Shown here: one piece after another, positions 10,564-23,179 of the stretch | How positions within the stretch are numbered: the first letter of the stretch is position 1 | Layout of the letters: every line of letters starts with the position of its first letter | Assembly: GCF_020497125.1 (NCBI RefSeq) | Contig: NC_059075.1 | Coordinates: forward strand, 65,801,321 to 65,865,320 | Length of the DNA stretch: 64,000 nucleotides | Direction: 5' to 3' | Source: Mauremys mutica | Taxonomy: Eukaryota > Chordata > Testudines > Geoemydidae | The notes under the pieces: generated by a model | The model's database searches: none | What the model saw: the letters and a program-made list of their open reading frames with translations, nothing else | What the model was told of the DNA's origin: nothing | Translations under genes and position numbers: made by a program

Positions 10564-13500
10564 TGACTGACTAAAGAGCACAGGCCTGATTGAAAGTCAT
10601 ATAATGAGGAGATCTGTCAATCAATTCATTAAGACACTGAATACAATGTATTCAAATTGTGGTGTGATACTTGTATATGTCTGTTCAATAAGCAAGTATC
10701 TGACAAGCAGAAATCCGTAGCAAAAAGCAACTCAAAAGCATATCAAGAAGGTACAGAAACAAGAGGTCATTTGTAAAAGGCCAGGCATTCAGGATGTGGT
10801 ACTAATCTGCACAGTAACTGCAAGGAATGTAGATAGGGAGGAGAGGAGTAAAGAGATCTTAAAAATGAACAGAGACAGGTGACTATGTTTCCCACTTAAA
10901 TGCAATTGTAGTCAAGGCCCTGTATACGCCAGAGCAAACTTGACCTAAATTCTGGGGCAAGACCCTGCGTATTCAAACATACTCCAGTGGAGCAGACTGG
11001 AGATTCTTGCGACAACTTCAGGAAAATCACACACAAAAATTGAAGTTTAATTTAATTATATATGAAAATGAAAAATAGCCATTCTAGTATCTCCCCCCCT
11101 TATTTAATATGACATTAAATTTTTTCATGCTGCCCCAAAATTTTTAATTTTCAAATATGCTGCAGAGTAATGTACTGAAAATGCATAACTAACATAGAAG
11201 CAAATGATTTTGGCAGTTAAGAGTGGACAGTTGGGGCTTTTGGCATCTGGAAAGGTGTGAGATGTGGAAGATAGTTAAAGTCTATGGGATGAATCTATTA
11301 AAGTTTGTGGGATGTTAAAATGATCAGGTGTGAAACAGTTAATTTGACATTGAAATTTGTATTATATTTCGAAATGAATAAAGGGATACTGTTCTGAGAG
11401 GTACTGGAGCAACTCCCATCTCCGAACTATCGTTTCAGGTTGTCTGCAGATTCAAGGAGACACAAGGTAATAATTTTACACTCAGCACATATTTGTAGGG
11501 TTCTATTTGCAGCCATGAGAACTAAAACCTTTTTTTATTTAAATGAAAGCCTAGATTCTGAAACACAAGCAAAGGATGGATTCTGGCAAATTCCACTGCT
11601 AAACAATTGTGGAATACACAGGATCCTCCTTTATCCATCAATATCTATAAATGTAATATGCTGTATGATTTTAATACTGCAGTTTAAATATTAGATTCAG
11701 ATAGTCTAGTCATGGTTAGACCATTACTTGACGGATTTCATGAACATATCCAGAATTTAAAATAAAAAAAATAAAACCACACAAAACAACCATTAAAACT
11801 GATGAACAGCAACAGCAGATAAGCTTTGTACACTTCACAATAATTCACATCATGGAATTTCCCCAGCTCCAACTACTTAACATAACAGTTGAAATGAAAA
11901 TAAACACATCTCACCCTGCCAAACATAGGCCTCACAGGTGATCCCTAATACTGAAATGGAAACCTGCCAACCAGTAGCGTGCCATCACATATTTAGTCAG
12001 GCATACAACTGTACACTTGAATGCAGAATGGCATCCTCTGCAGTGTGACCTCACATGCACTGTAGGTGCGAGGTCATGCTGTGTGGAGGTCTCCATTCTG
12101 TCCTATAATTTCCTTCCCATCAACATCCCATAAACTTTAAAGGATATATAGAATTCTACCTCGTAATCCAAGAGATAATGGGAATTGTCTAAATCAAACA
12201 CTGTGAAAGACTTTTACACAAGTATTACTGTATTAATAAATTACATTAGAGATGTATGGTTTTAATATTTTTTTTAAAACGCTGATCACTTCCCTAAACA
12301 TTAGCTGAGTGACTATTGAAACAGTGGTAACATCTGGTAGTGGGTATCTGTCCATGCTACCAAAAATAAAAAAGGAGTAATTAGAATCAGTATTTAAAAG
12401 AGAAGTTCAAGATCTAAAAACTCATTTATCATATTGTGTGACTCAATATTTTATTCTTCACATAATGTTCTCCTAATTAACATCCTTGATATCAATATTC
12501 ATCATCAAGTGCAATGTAATATGCTTTGCTTAATTTATGGTGTATTTTTATCAAAGAGGACATCCGAGATCTATGAAAATACGGTTTGTTAATCTTGGTG
12601 AAATCTAATCATTCCCCTATTAATTAAGATGCAACAAACATGTTTATTTATTTATTTTTATTAACTAGGCCATTTAAAACTTACTAATTAAACTAGAAAA
12701 TAATTAGTGTTGGTTGTAGTGGTATATTTTATGCCACTTGCATTATAAAAGTTGTCACAGGCCTCATGAAAACAGCAGAAATGCATCTTTAATTCCCAAA
12801 GGAACACAGGAAAATAGTTTATTTCATACAGCCAGAAAAGGAAAAACATTCATTCGTTGTTTTATACTCCTTTTTTACATTCTATTAACATTCATACATA
12901 TACATAAAAACCATACAATACAAACAGAAGTGTACATGAAACATATATCTATAATATATACAGCAAGCCCCATCTGGATACTGCTGAAGTGAATGAGGCT
13001 TTTGCCATTGTTTTTAATGGGGAATGATCAGGACCAATAATATAGTAGGATCACCAGTTACTGTTACAATAAATATTGTTGGATAAAGTTTCCATCCTAC
13101 CCTCTATTTTCAATTACTCGTATTCTGAAACTTTCATCTTTCAGGCTGAAATTTTTCATGCTTTGTCTTTATACCTGGAGGTGAAGTTTTGGACAGCTTT
13201 AACAAATATGGTTCAGCACTTTATGAGCATGAGAACAATGGGGAGGAGACAGAGGGGCACGGTATTTTTCCCCATCAAAAAATAGAAAATCTTGCTAGTT
13301 TTTCCTAAACAGTTTCTACAGCCACGTCATCGTGCTCTGAAAGGTAAATTTGCCAAACAAATTGCCTGTTTTGAGGATCAGTGCCATTTCTTATCATTGT
13401 TCATTTCATTATTCCAGTGCAACATGGTTTGATTTGACAGACTTATTAATCTTTTAAAACAGTTAATTTAGTATGCAAGTGTGGTTTTGTTTTCTGAACT

Positions 13501-13932
13501 TGTAAAATGCTCAGCAAAGAAGGATCCACTATAAGTATGTGCATGAATAACTTGTACAGTGAAATGGGCTAAAATAGGACTTTTGTGCACTTTGGGATGA
13601 TTCACTTAGGACAACACTTAGGCACATGCATAAATCAATCCTTATTCAGAACAGTACTTAATCTGTCCAGAATAGGGATGCTTTTCTGAATCTGGGCCTT
13701 TTTGTTGGTGTGCGGGAGGGAACCTGCTCTGCAACAGGGGAAGGCACACAGCACCTAACATTTGCAGGGGAAGGTATCTTTCCTGCAAACTTCCTAATCT
13801 GTAATGGAGCAAGACCACCTCAAAGTACTTGACACCTTGCTAAACCTACATGCTTCCATGCTGCACAGGACAGACGCTCCCATCTGCAGACTTCCCTAAC
13901 ATGCATAGGACAGGGTGTTATACAAGCTAGGT

Positions 13933-14212
13933 CAGTGGTCCCCATCTATGTGCACCAGCATACTGGCCGGCGGAGAAGCATCCACCGAAATGCTGCCGAA
14001 AAGCAGCGTCATCAAGAGGCATCGCTGCCGAAATGTCGCTGATTTTCGGCGGCATTTTGGCGGCAACGCCTCTTGATGATGCTACTTCGGCGGCGATGCC
14101 TCTTGACATTGCCGCTTCTCGGCGGCATTTTGGCGGATGCTTGTCTGCCGGCCCCAGTCCTTGGTGGCTCGTTGTCTGGCGCCCACCACCCGGAAAAGGT
14201 TGGGGACCACTG
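13933..14212. mobile_element. hAT non-autonomous element with perfect 8-bp TSD
   Basis: Inverted ends cagtggtcccca and ggggaccactg, with agctaggt on both sides (13925-13932 and 14213-14220). The GC-rich interior repeats ggcggcattttggcgg and gaggcatcgctgccg in both orientations and can fold into several hairpins. Short open frames across it are by-products. Confidence 0.9.
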
Positions 14213-15091
14213 AGCTAGGTAGTTTCAGACAATGGAATTGACATCACTATTGCGACTTTATAAGCACCAACCTGGAGAGGATTACACATTGACCGTCAAA
14301 CTATCTAAGGAGACTCCAGAGAAATGCTTCAGTGTGAACTATTAAGCAGTTTTTCTCCCTTCCTCTTCTCTGTAAGGGGTATTCTTAGGCATGTAGTTCT
14401 ATCATTGCCAATTATTTTTCTTTCCCTACTTAAAAATGTTTGATTCATTTTTCCTTTTCAGTGTTCTATGAAAATGATACATATTTAATTTCTTCCTCCA
14501 TGAGTTTTCCCCAAATGTGAATAGTGGATCATTCCAAGGAGCTTCATGATATCAATAAAGTTGGAGGAGACAGGCTGAAATCAGAGACACTTTTAATATG
14601 TGAAATAAATGCTATTTTGAACAGTCCCTATAAGTCACTTAATACCCTTATGTCTAAACTATCTAAGTCTTAGATGAATGTATCACTTTCTTGCTTCAAA
14701 AAAGCAGTACAGGCTGCAAAGTCAAAAGGCTAAGAACTCAGTCTGAGTATTGTGCATTATTGATATCATTTAAGAAGCAAAAGCTGTGAAGTGAAGAAGA
14801 TTGCAACATGAAACCGATGCATTTAATGAAGACTCAGATACTTCAAGGTCTCTGCAGATGTTAGCCTGAGCATTGTCAGAGAGAGAAAAAGTGAGAGGAC
14901 TCTTCAACCTCACTTTTTTTTTCCCCAAAAGTGAGGCAAGGAAAGAAAAACTGTTTTAGTAACTTCATGTAAAGAATAGTTTGTAAACCAGCAGAGTAAG
15001 CACAGCTCATATATTTTATAACTCTAGCCACCAAATGGAAGAGGGAAACCTCAACCAAACAGCACCTAAAAAAAAAAAACCTGGTGCCTAC

Positions 15092-15241
15092 CCTTCTGGC
15101 ATAGATTTTTGTCTGTAGGTTCCCCCACCAGAGCCAGTCTCACTCGAGGACAACAGATTGCTGGGGGAGCTACGACACTGCTGTGATCTTGCTAAGGCAA
15201 TGGATGAAACTGTGACGTAGACATCGGAACCAGGAGACAAC
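15092..15241 (-). CDS. SIPA1L1: SIPA1L1 exon, Ser-rich region (150 bp)
   Basis: Too broken up by other frames to stand out as a reading frame, but clear on splice logic: acceptor ...tttaaacag, one base completing Arg, 49 codons, then GG of a split Gly codon before gtaggc. It encodes [19 protein letters not shown], then a serine-rich run ([17 protein letters not shown]) and YRQKSMPEG. This matches the SIPA1L1 segment just after the previous exon; the turtle copy carries an extra Gln (SQQC) and a few substitutions. It sits 21.6 kb downstream of its predecessor in the largest intron of the window. Confidence 0.93.
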
Positions 15242-16012
15242 CTGTTTAAAGCAAACAAACAAACCCAGTCAAAGTCTATAAATCACAGTGTAAGGCATAA
15301 TGGGCAATATGCACAAATTGCCACATCAGCAGTAAGCGTTGCTTCATGGAGATAGTAAAATTGAAGCCATTTGGAGGGTAATGCATATTTTCCCCTATTA
15401 ATCTATTCGCTGTGGGAATAGTGGGAAAACAGACTTGGAAAAATAACTTTAGAAAAACATGCCAGTTTCCAAAGACTGCCAGAAATAAACTTGTTGAATT
15501 GTTTTTGTAGTTTGCTAGTCAGGAATACTGAAACACAACATACTTTACCCACATACCATATAACTGATTTATTCTTACATTTCAGAACAAAGCCTGTGTG
15601 TGGAATTTTAACAAAATGCAGTACTTATCAATACCAACTCTTCAAGCATATAGAGCTGGTCTCTTTGCTACCGTTGTTTTGTTCATTAAAATACTAGGAT
15701 TGTAGACTTGGTTAACGTTATTTATAAATCAAAAATTGGGATGTTCATCATTCCTAAATACACAGAATTGATGGCTAGCACCTTATAACTTTGTTGGTAA
15801 CTACATACTTGTGTCACATGGAGCTACCTCCTAACAATACAGCAACAGTATATCATAAGTGGCTAGAGTTCCAACATTCACATCTGGACAATAAGTTTGA
15901 ACAGGGGTATCCTTACTTTGTCCAGCAAGGATATCTGTCCTGCAATTGAGGTTTCGGGTCATTTTTTGGTTCCTGTGTATTCTGTCTCCAACGTATCAAG
16001 TAGAGCCTATAC

Positions 16013-16322
16013 CGGGGTAGGCAACCTATGGCACATGTGCCGAAGGCGGCATGCAAGCTGATTTTCAGTGGCATTCACACTGCCTGGGTCCTGGCCACCG
16101 GTCCAGGGGGCTCTGCATTTCAATTTATTTTTAAATGAAGCTTCTTAAACATTTAAAAATCCTTATTTACTTTACATATAACAATAGTTTAGTTATATAT
16201 TATAGACTTACAGAAAGAGACCTTCTAAAAATGTTAAAATGTATTACTGCCATGAGAAACCTTAAATTAGAGTGAATAAATGAAGACTCAGCACACCACT
16301 TCTGAAAGGTTGCCAACCCCTG
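16013..16322. mobile_element. hAT non-autonomous element with perfect 8-bp TSD
   Basis: Ends cggggtaggcaacc and ggttgccaacccctg (inverted), flanked by gcctatac at 16005-16012 and 16323-16330. Interior includes ctatggcacatgtgccgaagg, an AT-rich block with tttagttatatattatagac, and actcagcacaccacttctga. This is a very common turtle hAT-derived repeat (memory). The first base pair of the left end seems lost, otherwise intact. Confidence 0.9.
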
Positions 16323-16589
16323 GCCTATACTGTTTTTAATGATTCCACATATTTTTGTTCTATTCATGACTGATGTCAATGTGAATCTTTCCAGTGACTT
16401 AAAATGACTTTGGATCAGGCCCTCAGTCGATAACAAATTATATTTTAAACAAATTGCTTAACAAATAGTAACTGCAAAGAAGTCCAACACATTGAAGCTT
16501 AAGACTTTTCAAACATCTTACATGTGAAAAAAACAAGACAGATTGACTTCCATAAAAAATATGGTTTACCTGTCTCAGCACAGGACTTG

Positions 16590-16745
16590 GATCCACGAAC
16601 TTCCAAGACATTAAGCAAGCCACTTAACTGATATGCCTCAGTTTCCCATTTATAAGGTGGGGGATAATATTTACTTAGCTTTCTCAACCGGATATTGTGG
16701 GAATTAAAAGTTTGTAACTACTTTGAAGATGAAAAGTCTTATAGT
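16590..16745 (+). mobile_element. MIR/CORE-SINE fragment
   Basis: Carries the MIR hallmark aagccacttaactgatatgc, ctcagtttcccatttataag and ggggataatatttactta, close to the amniote MIR consensus (memory). Old, about 150 bp, 3' part only. Confidence 0.75.
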
Positions 16746-17804
16746 TCTGATTGCTGAGAGAAATACTTGTTGAAAAATTTTAAGAGCTAGGCATTATGAT
16801 GATTGTTTTCTATTTATTTTGTATTTTCCCTCCCACTCTTTTGCTTGAAAAAAGCAAAAAGTAAATTGGGGGGGGGAATAAAGACCGACCCTCTAAATTC
16901 AGTCTGCATAAATGAGATTCAAGAAAATTTCTACTCAACCAAAAAAGCAGTGATTTAAATCCTAATCATTTGAAGCACAGCACCAAACCCAATAATGCAT
17001 CTTTAGTCTACTAACCTAAATTTAACAACTCACATTTATCCGTGTAAGCAAAAATTCTGAAGTATTTGATTACAAAGAAAACAAACAGTTCAAGAGATGG
17101 AAATTTAGGGAGAGATGAGCCAAGCAGATTAATAGCAATTTCTCATTTTTCCCGTGCCATTCTTATACAGAAAAAAGAAAGGCCAGCCAAGAAAAATACT
17201 TGCTTTTAAATAAGATTCACACACTCGCACATATACACACATGTAGACCCACTAACACTTACCTAGCAATACATAAATCACGTTTTGTTAAACTGTGGCC
17301 TGCTCTCATATGATGGTTGATTAGAATTTATGGTAACAGAGCAATAACGCCTTCTATAGTTTTGTGTAAAATGTTCCCCCAATGGAATAGCTTGTATTTT
17401 CAATTTCAGTTTCAGGTACGATTTTCCTCATTTCCTGTGCCTTACCAAAAATGACAGTACTGTTCTGAGGTGATACAAAGACATACACAACCAGGACAGA
17501 GTTATAATTCCTCACAAACCTGGAAGGCTTTTAGTAAGAGCAAAACAAATGATTATAAACTTGGTCTGAACAGCAGAACAAACAGCCCCATAGGGAGGAT
17601 AGTCTGTTATTTACAGCAGCATTGGATTTCAATTAGTACTAGCTACTGTCTAACTGAAGAAAATTTTGAATAGGGAAAGTTTTATTTTACTATAAACACC
17701 ATACATAAGCCATGATAAAACTAATTTGTACGGTAAATTAGTTGGACAATCTAATCAATATCTTCTAGTGGCACGACACGTTAACTTAATCTGTGATTTC
17801 CTTC

Positions 17805-18948
17805 TGTAACATCCTGGTACCCCAATATTCATCACTATTGTGTAATTAGGATATGTTTTGTACAAAGTATGCTTTGTGAGGTATCGTTCTAAAAGTCTTA
17901 ATCTGCTAGACAGTAATATCTCCTTGGATTGTATGTACTACCACCATATGTGAAGTTATGAAGTTTGGCTATGCATGTTACTGAAACATGCTGTGAGGTT
18001 AAAAACACCCACAAGCAGCCTTTCAGGAAAAACAGTAAAAAAGGCCAAACGATGTTAATGGTTTATTGAGGAAATGCACACAAGCACAAGGATTACCAGG
18101 AACTGTGTACAACAGAAACCTCTCAGAGAGAGCACTACACAATGGAAACTGACCCAGGTCAGAGCAAAAGAGCTTTCCAGCAAGTGGGAAGAAGATATAC
18201 AAGGGGGACAATGACATCATGATGGCACCTCACTCTCCTAACAACAACACACCTGGAAACACCTGAGAAGCAAGGATTGAACTGTGGGAAATGATGGTCC
18301 CAAGCTAGAGGGATTCTTAGCCTGTGTATGAAATCCTGGAAAACCCAAGCTGCAGAGCCAAAGCAGCTTGTGCTTTAAGAATCTGCCAGCCTGTTTATCA
18401 CTCAGGGTGAGAAATTTGCTAATTCATATCTTAGCTACCTAGTGTGTTAAACTCAGTTTGCGATTTTATTTATTTACTAAGGTAATCTGCTATTACATAT
18501 AACAACTTAACATGTTTCCTTTTGTAGTTAATACATTTGCTTTTGTTTTGACTAAAACCACTGTGTGGAAATTATAACTTGGGGTAGAAAACTGTTGCAT
18601 CTCTCTCTCCACATTGAGGGAGGGGGCAAACTTTATGAGCTTATGCTGTACAGTTCCCTGTGCAGTGCAAGACCGTATACTTTTGGGTTTACACTCCAGA
18701 GAGGGGTGCGTGTCTTAGCAACTGGGAGATGCCTTAGCTGAGCCTTCCCATGCAAAGCTGATCGCAGCATCTGTGTGAAGCTGCAGCTGGGTGTGTCCCT
18801 ATCTGTGTGTAGGCTGGTGAAAGAGCAAGCTTGGAGAGCTTGGCAACTTACCACAGCACCACAGTGTGAAAGGGAATCCAGGCTAGTGGATCAGGAGGGC
18901 TCAATGGTAACCCAGTTCCAAGTGGCATCTCGGGGGGAACCTGTCACA
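17805..18948. mobile_element. LTR-like element (TG...CA) with 5-bp TSD
   Basis: Begins tgtaacatcctggtacccc and ends ggggaacctgtcaca, so it has TG/CA termini; ccttc is duplicated at 17800-17804 and 18949-18953. The length (1144 bp), termini and 5-bp duplication fit a solo LTR. I remember the left part (attaggatatgttttgtaca) as a common turtle repeat but cannot name its class. No coding frame. Confidence 0.65.
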
Positions 18949-19654
18949 CCTTCTATTTGTAATTTTTTAAATTATTCATTTCAGAAGATTGTTTTGAGAA
19001 GAGATCTCAAAACACTTAAGGTAACTTAATAGTCAGAATAAAATAAAGGCGGTATTGCTGAGATATGAAAGGACTCAACACACCATAATTGCAGATTAAA
19101 TAGTGATAACATTATTCATTTTTAAATTGTCCAAAGAGTTATCGTCACTAGAGATGTAACCTAAAAGTGGATAACATCACGTTTATATTTGGTTCCTGGA
19201 AAAATGAGAAAGATCCCTCAATAAAGAAAACCATTTCAACCAACGGCCTATAATGTGAAAAAGGGCAGCAACCTCGTCAAAAAGTGCAGCCATCAAAAGA
19301 ATGACTGAAGAGCTATTTCAATGGTACTTCACACCACAAGAAAATATGCATAGGGCCAGGATCCTGGAATTCACTCATAAGCACTTATTCATGCAAATTG
19401 TCCCCTTTAAATCAATGGAACTACTCATGTAAGTAAGAGTTCCACAGACAAGCCTATGAATAAACCAAATTTACCACTGACATAAACAGATGCAACTCCA
19501 GTCAAGTCAATGGAATTGTGCTCATTTATGCTACTTAGTGAATTTAGACTTAACAACTCTAGTCCAAGCTGGAAGAATAGGTTGAGGTTGGACAAGGAGG
19601 GAAAAGGCCCATAGTTCTCCACATTCACACTGGGGAAGGGAGGGGCAGGGAAAG

Positions 19655-20622
19655 CAGGGTGGATAAAAAAAAATCAATGATTTTTTAAAAAATGTTTTTT
19701 TTTATTTAAATCAGTTTTTTTTTGATGAAATGCTTTTTGAGGAAAAAAATCTATCTAAAGATAGTTTTAATTAGGATACATTATAGCTCAAAGATATCTC
19801 ATCATGGAATAGGGATTATAAATTCTAATTCTATAGTATGAGACAACATATTTATGTAATGTTTAAGAAAAGTTTTGTAAATGAGTTCCAATAGTTCATG
19901 GATTAGGGACCCAATCTTATGGGGTTCCAGGGGCTTCTGTATAGATTATTTAGGTTAATCTTTCCATCTACCCAATGGGACTCAGTGCTCAGTCTAGAAG
20001 ATACTTAGTTTTGCAGTTCTCAAACTGTGGGTTTATGTCTCCAGAGATAACATGCTTGTTAACAACAAAAATGTTTTTAAATGAATTAATAAATAAATAA
20101 TATACAAAGGTGACAAAAACAAACCTGATTTTAAAAAACTTGAATGTTTAACTAAATTCAAAAATTCATATGCTTGTTTTGTTAAAATATGACATTTGCT
20201 GTTGAAGGAAAAAATCCAGAATGCATAACGTTGTTGTTTTAGTTAAATAAAACAATTTAAATGTCTTCCTAATACAGCATGGCAAGAAAATCCTCCAAAT
20301 ATTAATGATTAACCTGTTGAACTGGAGATAGTTCACCTCCCAATGACTTCATAAATATCTGCTTCAATTACCATTGGTAAATGAAATAACCAAACAATCA
20401 TTCATTTTCTGATATAGCTGTAAAACTAATCTGAAAAGTATTCAAAATAAATCACTTTAAACATGTATAGTGTGTACCTTCTAAAAATGAAACCTACATC
20501 TATCTCTGAGTTGTGAAGAATATGAATTAAGGTTAGAACAACCAACAAGAACGCACTTTTATGTAGAAATCCATGATTAAATTGAGTCTTCCTGACTAGT
20601 GATTTAAAACAAATCCATCCTG
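19655..20622. mobile_element. DNA transposon remnant with gggtggat-type ends
   Basis: Left end cagggtggataaaaaaaaat and right end aaaacaaatccatcctg (inverse cagg-tggattt) form imperfect inverted repeats; flanks agggaaag and gggggaag could be a decayed 8-bp duplication. The interior is AT-rich with tttaaatcag and no frame. Likely a hAT-type non-autonomous element. Confidence 0.55.
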
Positions 20623-20857
20623 GGGGGAAGGGGGAGGGGGAAGAGAGAGAGACAGACAGACAGACAATATAAACATGTATATACACAAAAGAGACACACA
20701 CACACAATTTGGACTGAGATTTTAGAACTAATCTATAAAGGTCACAGGCACAAACTTACCAAATAACCACCTTTTGGTATTCTTAGGCTTTTCAGTAAAA
20801 GGCAATCACTTGTCAGAAACACATAGTTAATTTTGCTTTAATAGACTTCAGCTAGAC

Positions 20858-21504
20858 CAGGGGTGGGCAAACTAGGGCACCACATCCCTGTGGCCCTCGG
20901 GCAGGAGGACAGAGGGCTCTGTGCATTGCCTCCAGGCACCGCCCCCTGCAGCTCCCATTGGCCGGGAACGGGAAACCGCGGCCAATGGGAGCTTCGGGGG
21001 AGGTACCTGGAGGCGTGGCAAGGGCAGCGCACATGGAGCCATCCGCCCCCCTGCCCCAGGGGCCACAGTGCTTCCTGGAACAGTGCAGGGCCGGGGCCGG
21101 GGCCGGGGTGCAGGGAGCCTGCCCTGGCCCCAGTGCACACCACTGCCACCCCAGAGCCGCTTTAGGTAAGCGGCACCGGGCTGGAGTCCGAACCCGCCCC
21201 CCAACTCCCTGCCCTGAACCCCCCTGTGCACCCCAACCCCCTGCCCTGAGCCTCCAGCTGCACGCTGCACCTCTATGCACCCCAACCCCCTGCCCTGAGC
21301 TCCCTGCTGCACCCCAACCCCCTGCCCTGAGCCCCTTGTATACCCTGCACCCCTCCTATGCCCCAATCCCTTGCCCTGAGCCCCTTCCTGCACACCGCAT
21401 CCCTTCCCACACCATGCACTCCCTCACGCACCCCAACCCCCTGCCCTGTATACAATTTCCCCACCCAGATGTGGCCCTTGGCCTAAAAAGTTTGCCCACC
21501 CCTG
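20858..21504. mobile_element. GC-rich hAT element with internal tandem repeat
   Basis: Inverted ends caggggtgggcaaac and gtttgcccacccctg are perfect 15-mers; flanks agctagac (20850-20857) and agctagat (21505-21512) match at 7 of 8. Inside are two internal inverted GC-rich blocks (gcagctcccattggccggga, then gccaatgggagcttcggg), three GGGGCC units near 21088-21108, and a tandem array of about 30-bp units (ccccaaccccctgccctgag) from about 21200 to 21450. Long GC-rich frames in this element (up to 230 codons) cross its boundary and are not genes. Confidence 0.9.
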
Positions 21505-21844
21505 AGCTAGATGCCCTTGGATACACAAGGGTCATAGAAATATTGCACAATATAAAGAAATCTCAGAAAAGAGTAGTGGTTCCCAAAAAGACACTACAAA
21601 AGCAACCATATAGACTGACAAAGATAGATAATTATTTTATTTTAACTTAATATCTGCTTATCTGGTTTTACAGATATTGAAGATGTCCCTCTTGATGAAT
21701 TCACTGTCATGTTATTTGCTATAATATCCCACTGTTTTCTTTATATTCTAAAAAGATTAATAATAGCAATCAGATACTCAACTCCATTTAATATTAAGAA
21801 CAAGGGGGAAAGAACACAAACCAAAACCGGGAAATAATAGGTTA

Positions 21845-22840
21845 AAGAATATTTAGATAAGCCAGATGTACTCAAGTTGGCAGGGCCTAATGACATTCAT
21901 CGTAGGATACTTAAGGGACTAGCTGAAGCAATCTCAGACCCGTTAGAAATTATCTTCAAGAACTCATTGAGGCTGGGTGAGTCCCAAGAGAACTGAAAAA
22001 AGGCAAAGCAGGGAACAAAGGTGACCCCAGGAATTGTAGACCAGTCAGCCTAACTTAAAGACCTGGAAAAATACCAGAACAAATGATTAAATAATCAATT
22101 TCTGAGCACCTAGTAGATAATAAGGTTATAAGGAATAGCAAGCAGGGATATATCAAGAACAAATCATACCAAACCAACCTAATTTCCTTCTTTGACAGGT
22201 TTACTGGACTAGTGGATCGGGGAAGCAGTAGACACAATATAACTTGATTTTAGCAAGGCTTTAGACACAGTCCAACATGACATTCTCATAAGCTACCTAA
22301 GGAAATGTGGTCTAGATGAAATTATGAAAGGTGGGTGCACAAATGGTTGAAAGACAATACTCACATTACCAATGTCAACTGGGAGGACAATGTATCTAGT
22401 GGGGTCCTGCAGGGATCAGTCCTGGGTCCAGTACTATTTAGTACTTTCATTAATGACTTGATTATGGGTACACTTATAAAATTTGCAGATGACACCAGGC
22501 TGGGAGGGGTGGAAGGCACATTGAAGGGCAGAATTAGAATTCAAAACAACCCTGATAAGCTGGAGAATTGGTTGAAATCAACAAGATGAAATTCAGTAAA
22601 GACAAAGTGCAAAGTAGTACACTTGGGAAGGAAAAATTAAATGCGTAACTACAAAATGGGGAATAACTGGCTAGTGGTAGTCCACTGAAAAGGATCTGAG
22701 GGTTATACTGGATCATAAATTGAATATGAATATGTGCATTTGCAACAACAACAACAACAAAAGAGTGTCGGATGTAAGATACAGGAGGTAACTGTCCCAT
22801 TCTAGTCAGCAATAGAGAGGTCATTATGGTATGAGAGGAT
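21845..22840 (+). mobile_element. CR1-clade LINE, reverse transcriptase fragment
   Basis: Plus-strand remnant of a CR1 reverse transcriptase. Recognisable are SGVLQGSVLGPVLFSTFIND (around 22395-22455) and the active-site box KFADDTRLGG (around 22479-22508), preceded by palm/finger text from about 21880 (GPNDIH...) with several stops and frameshifts, and followed by a decayed thumb region. Ends near 22840 in sequence that continues as low-complexity ACAACA and AT/CA repeats. Not autonomous. Confidence 0.85.
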
Positions 22841-23179
22841 ACATTATGGTCTAGTTATATCATTCGTATATATTTATATATATTACACACACACAAACCA
22901 TATTAAAAAACATTCTTAAGATTGCAAAGTCAAGCACTCAAGGGTTAGTAATGGCCAGAATTAAGAATGCCTGTGTAACCTTAATTTGGCACCCTTGTGC
23001 GTATGCATTATGATATAGTCTTTACATACTATTTTTTCCACAGGACCCTGGCCTCATTTAGTGCACAGGAGGGACCTGTTCTGGAGATGAATCAAGGTCA
23101 TACAGTGAAAGAGAGTTGCTTCATTTGTTACAGAAGTTGGGAAGTGTGCAGTGAATGAAGCAGAGGACTGGAGGAAGAG

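Larger units (their letters stand above)
8469..15091 (-). other. Intron of SIPA1L1 with hAT, Penelope, SINE and MITE insertions
   Basis: Contains the elements listed at 8933-9090, 9258-9424, 9751-9937, 10279-10563 and 13933-14212. The stretches 10600-13900 and 14220-15090 are AT-rich with no gene-like signal; a fragment near 12960-13040 resembles the short 'TGAAGTGAATGAGGC' foldback repeats seen elsewhere in the window. Confidence 0.8.

Noticed and set aside
20958..21650. 230-codon GC-rich open frame on the plus strand
   Set aside because: It starts inside a hAT element, runs through its tandem array and out past the right inverted end into AT-rich intron; composition is repeat-driven and no domain is visible.
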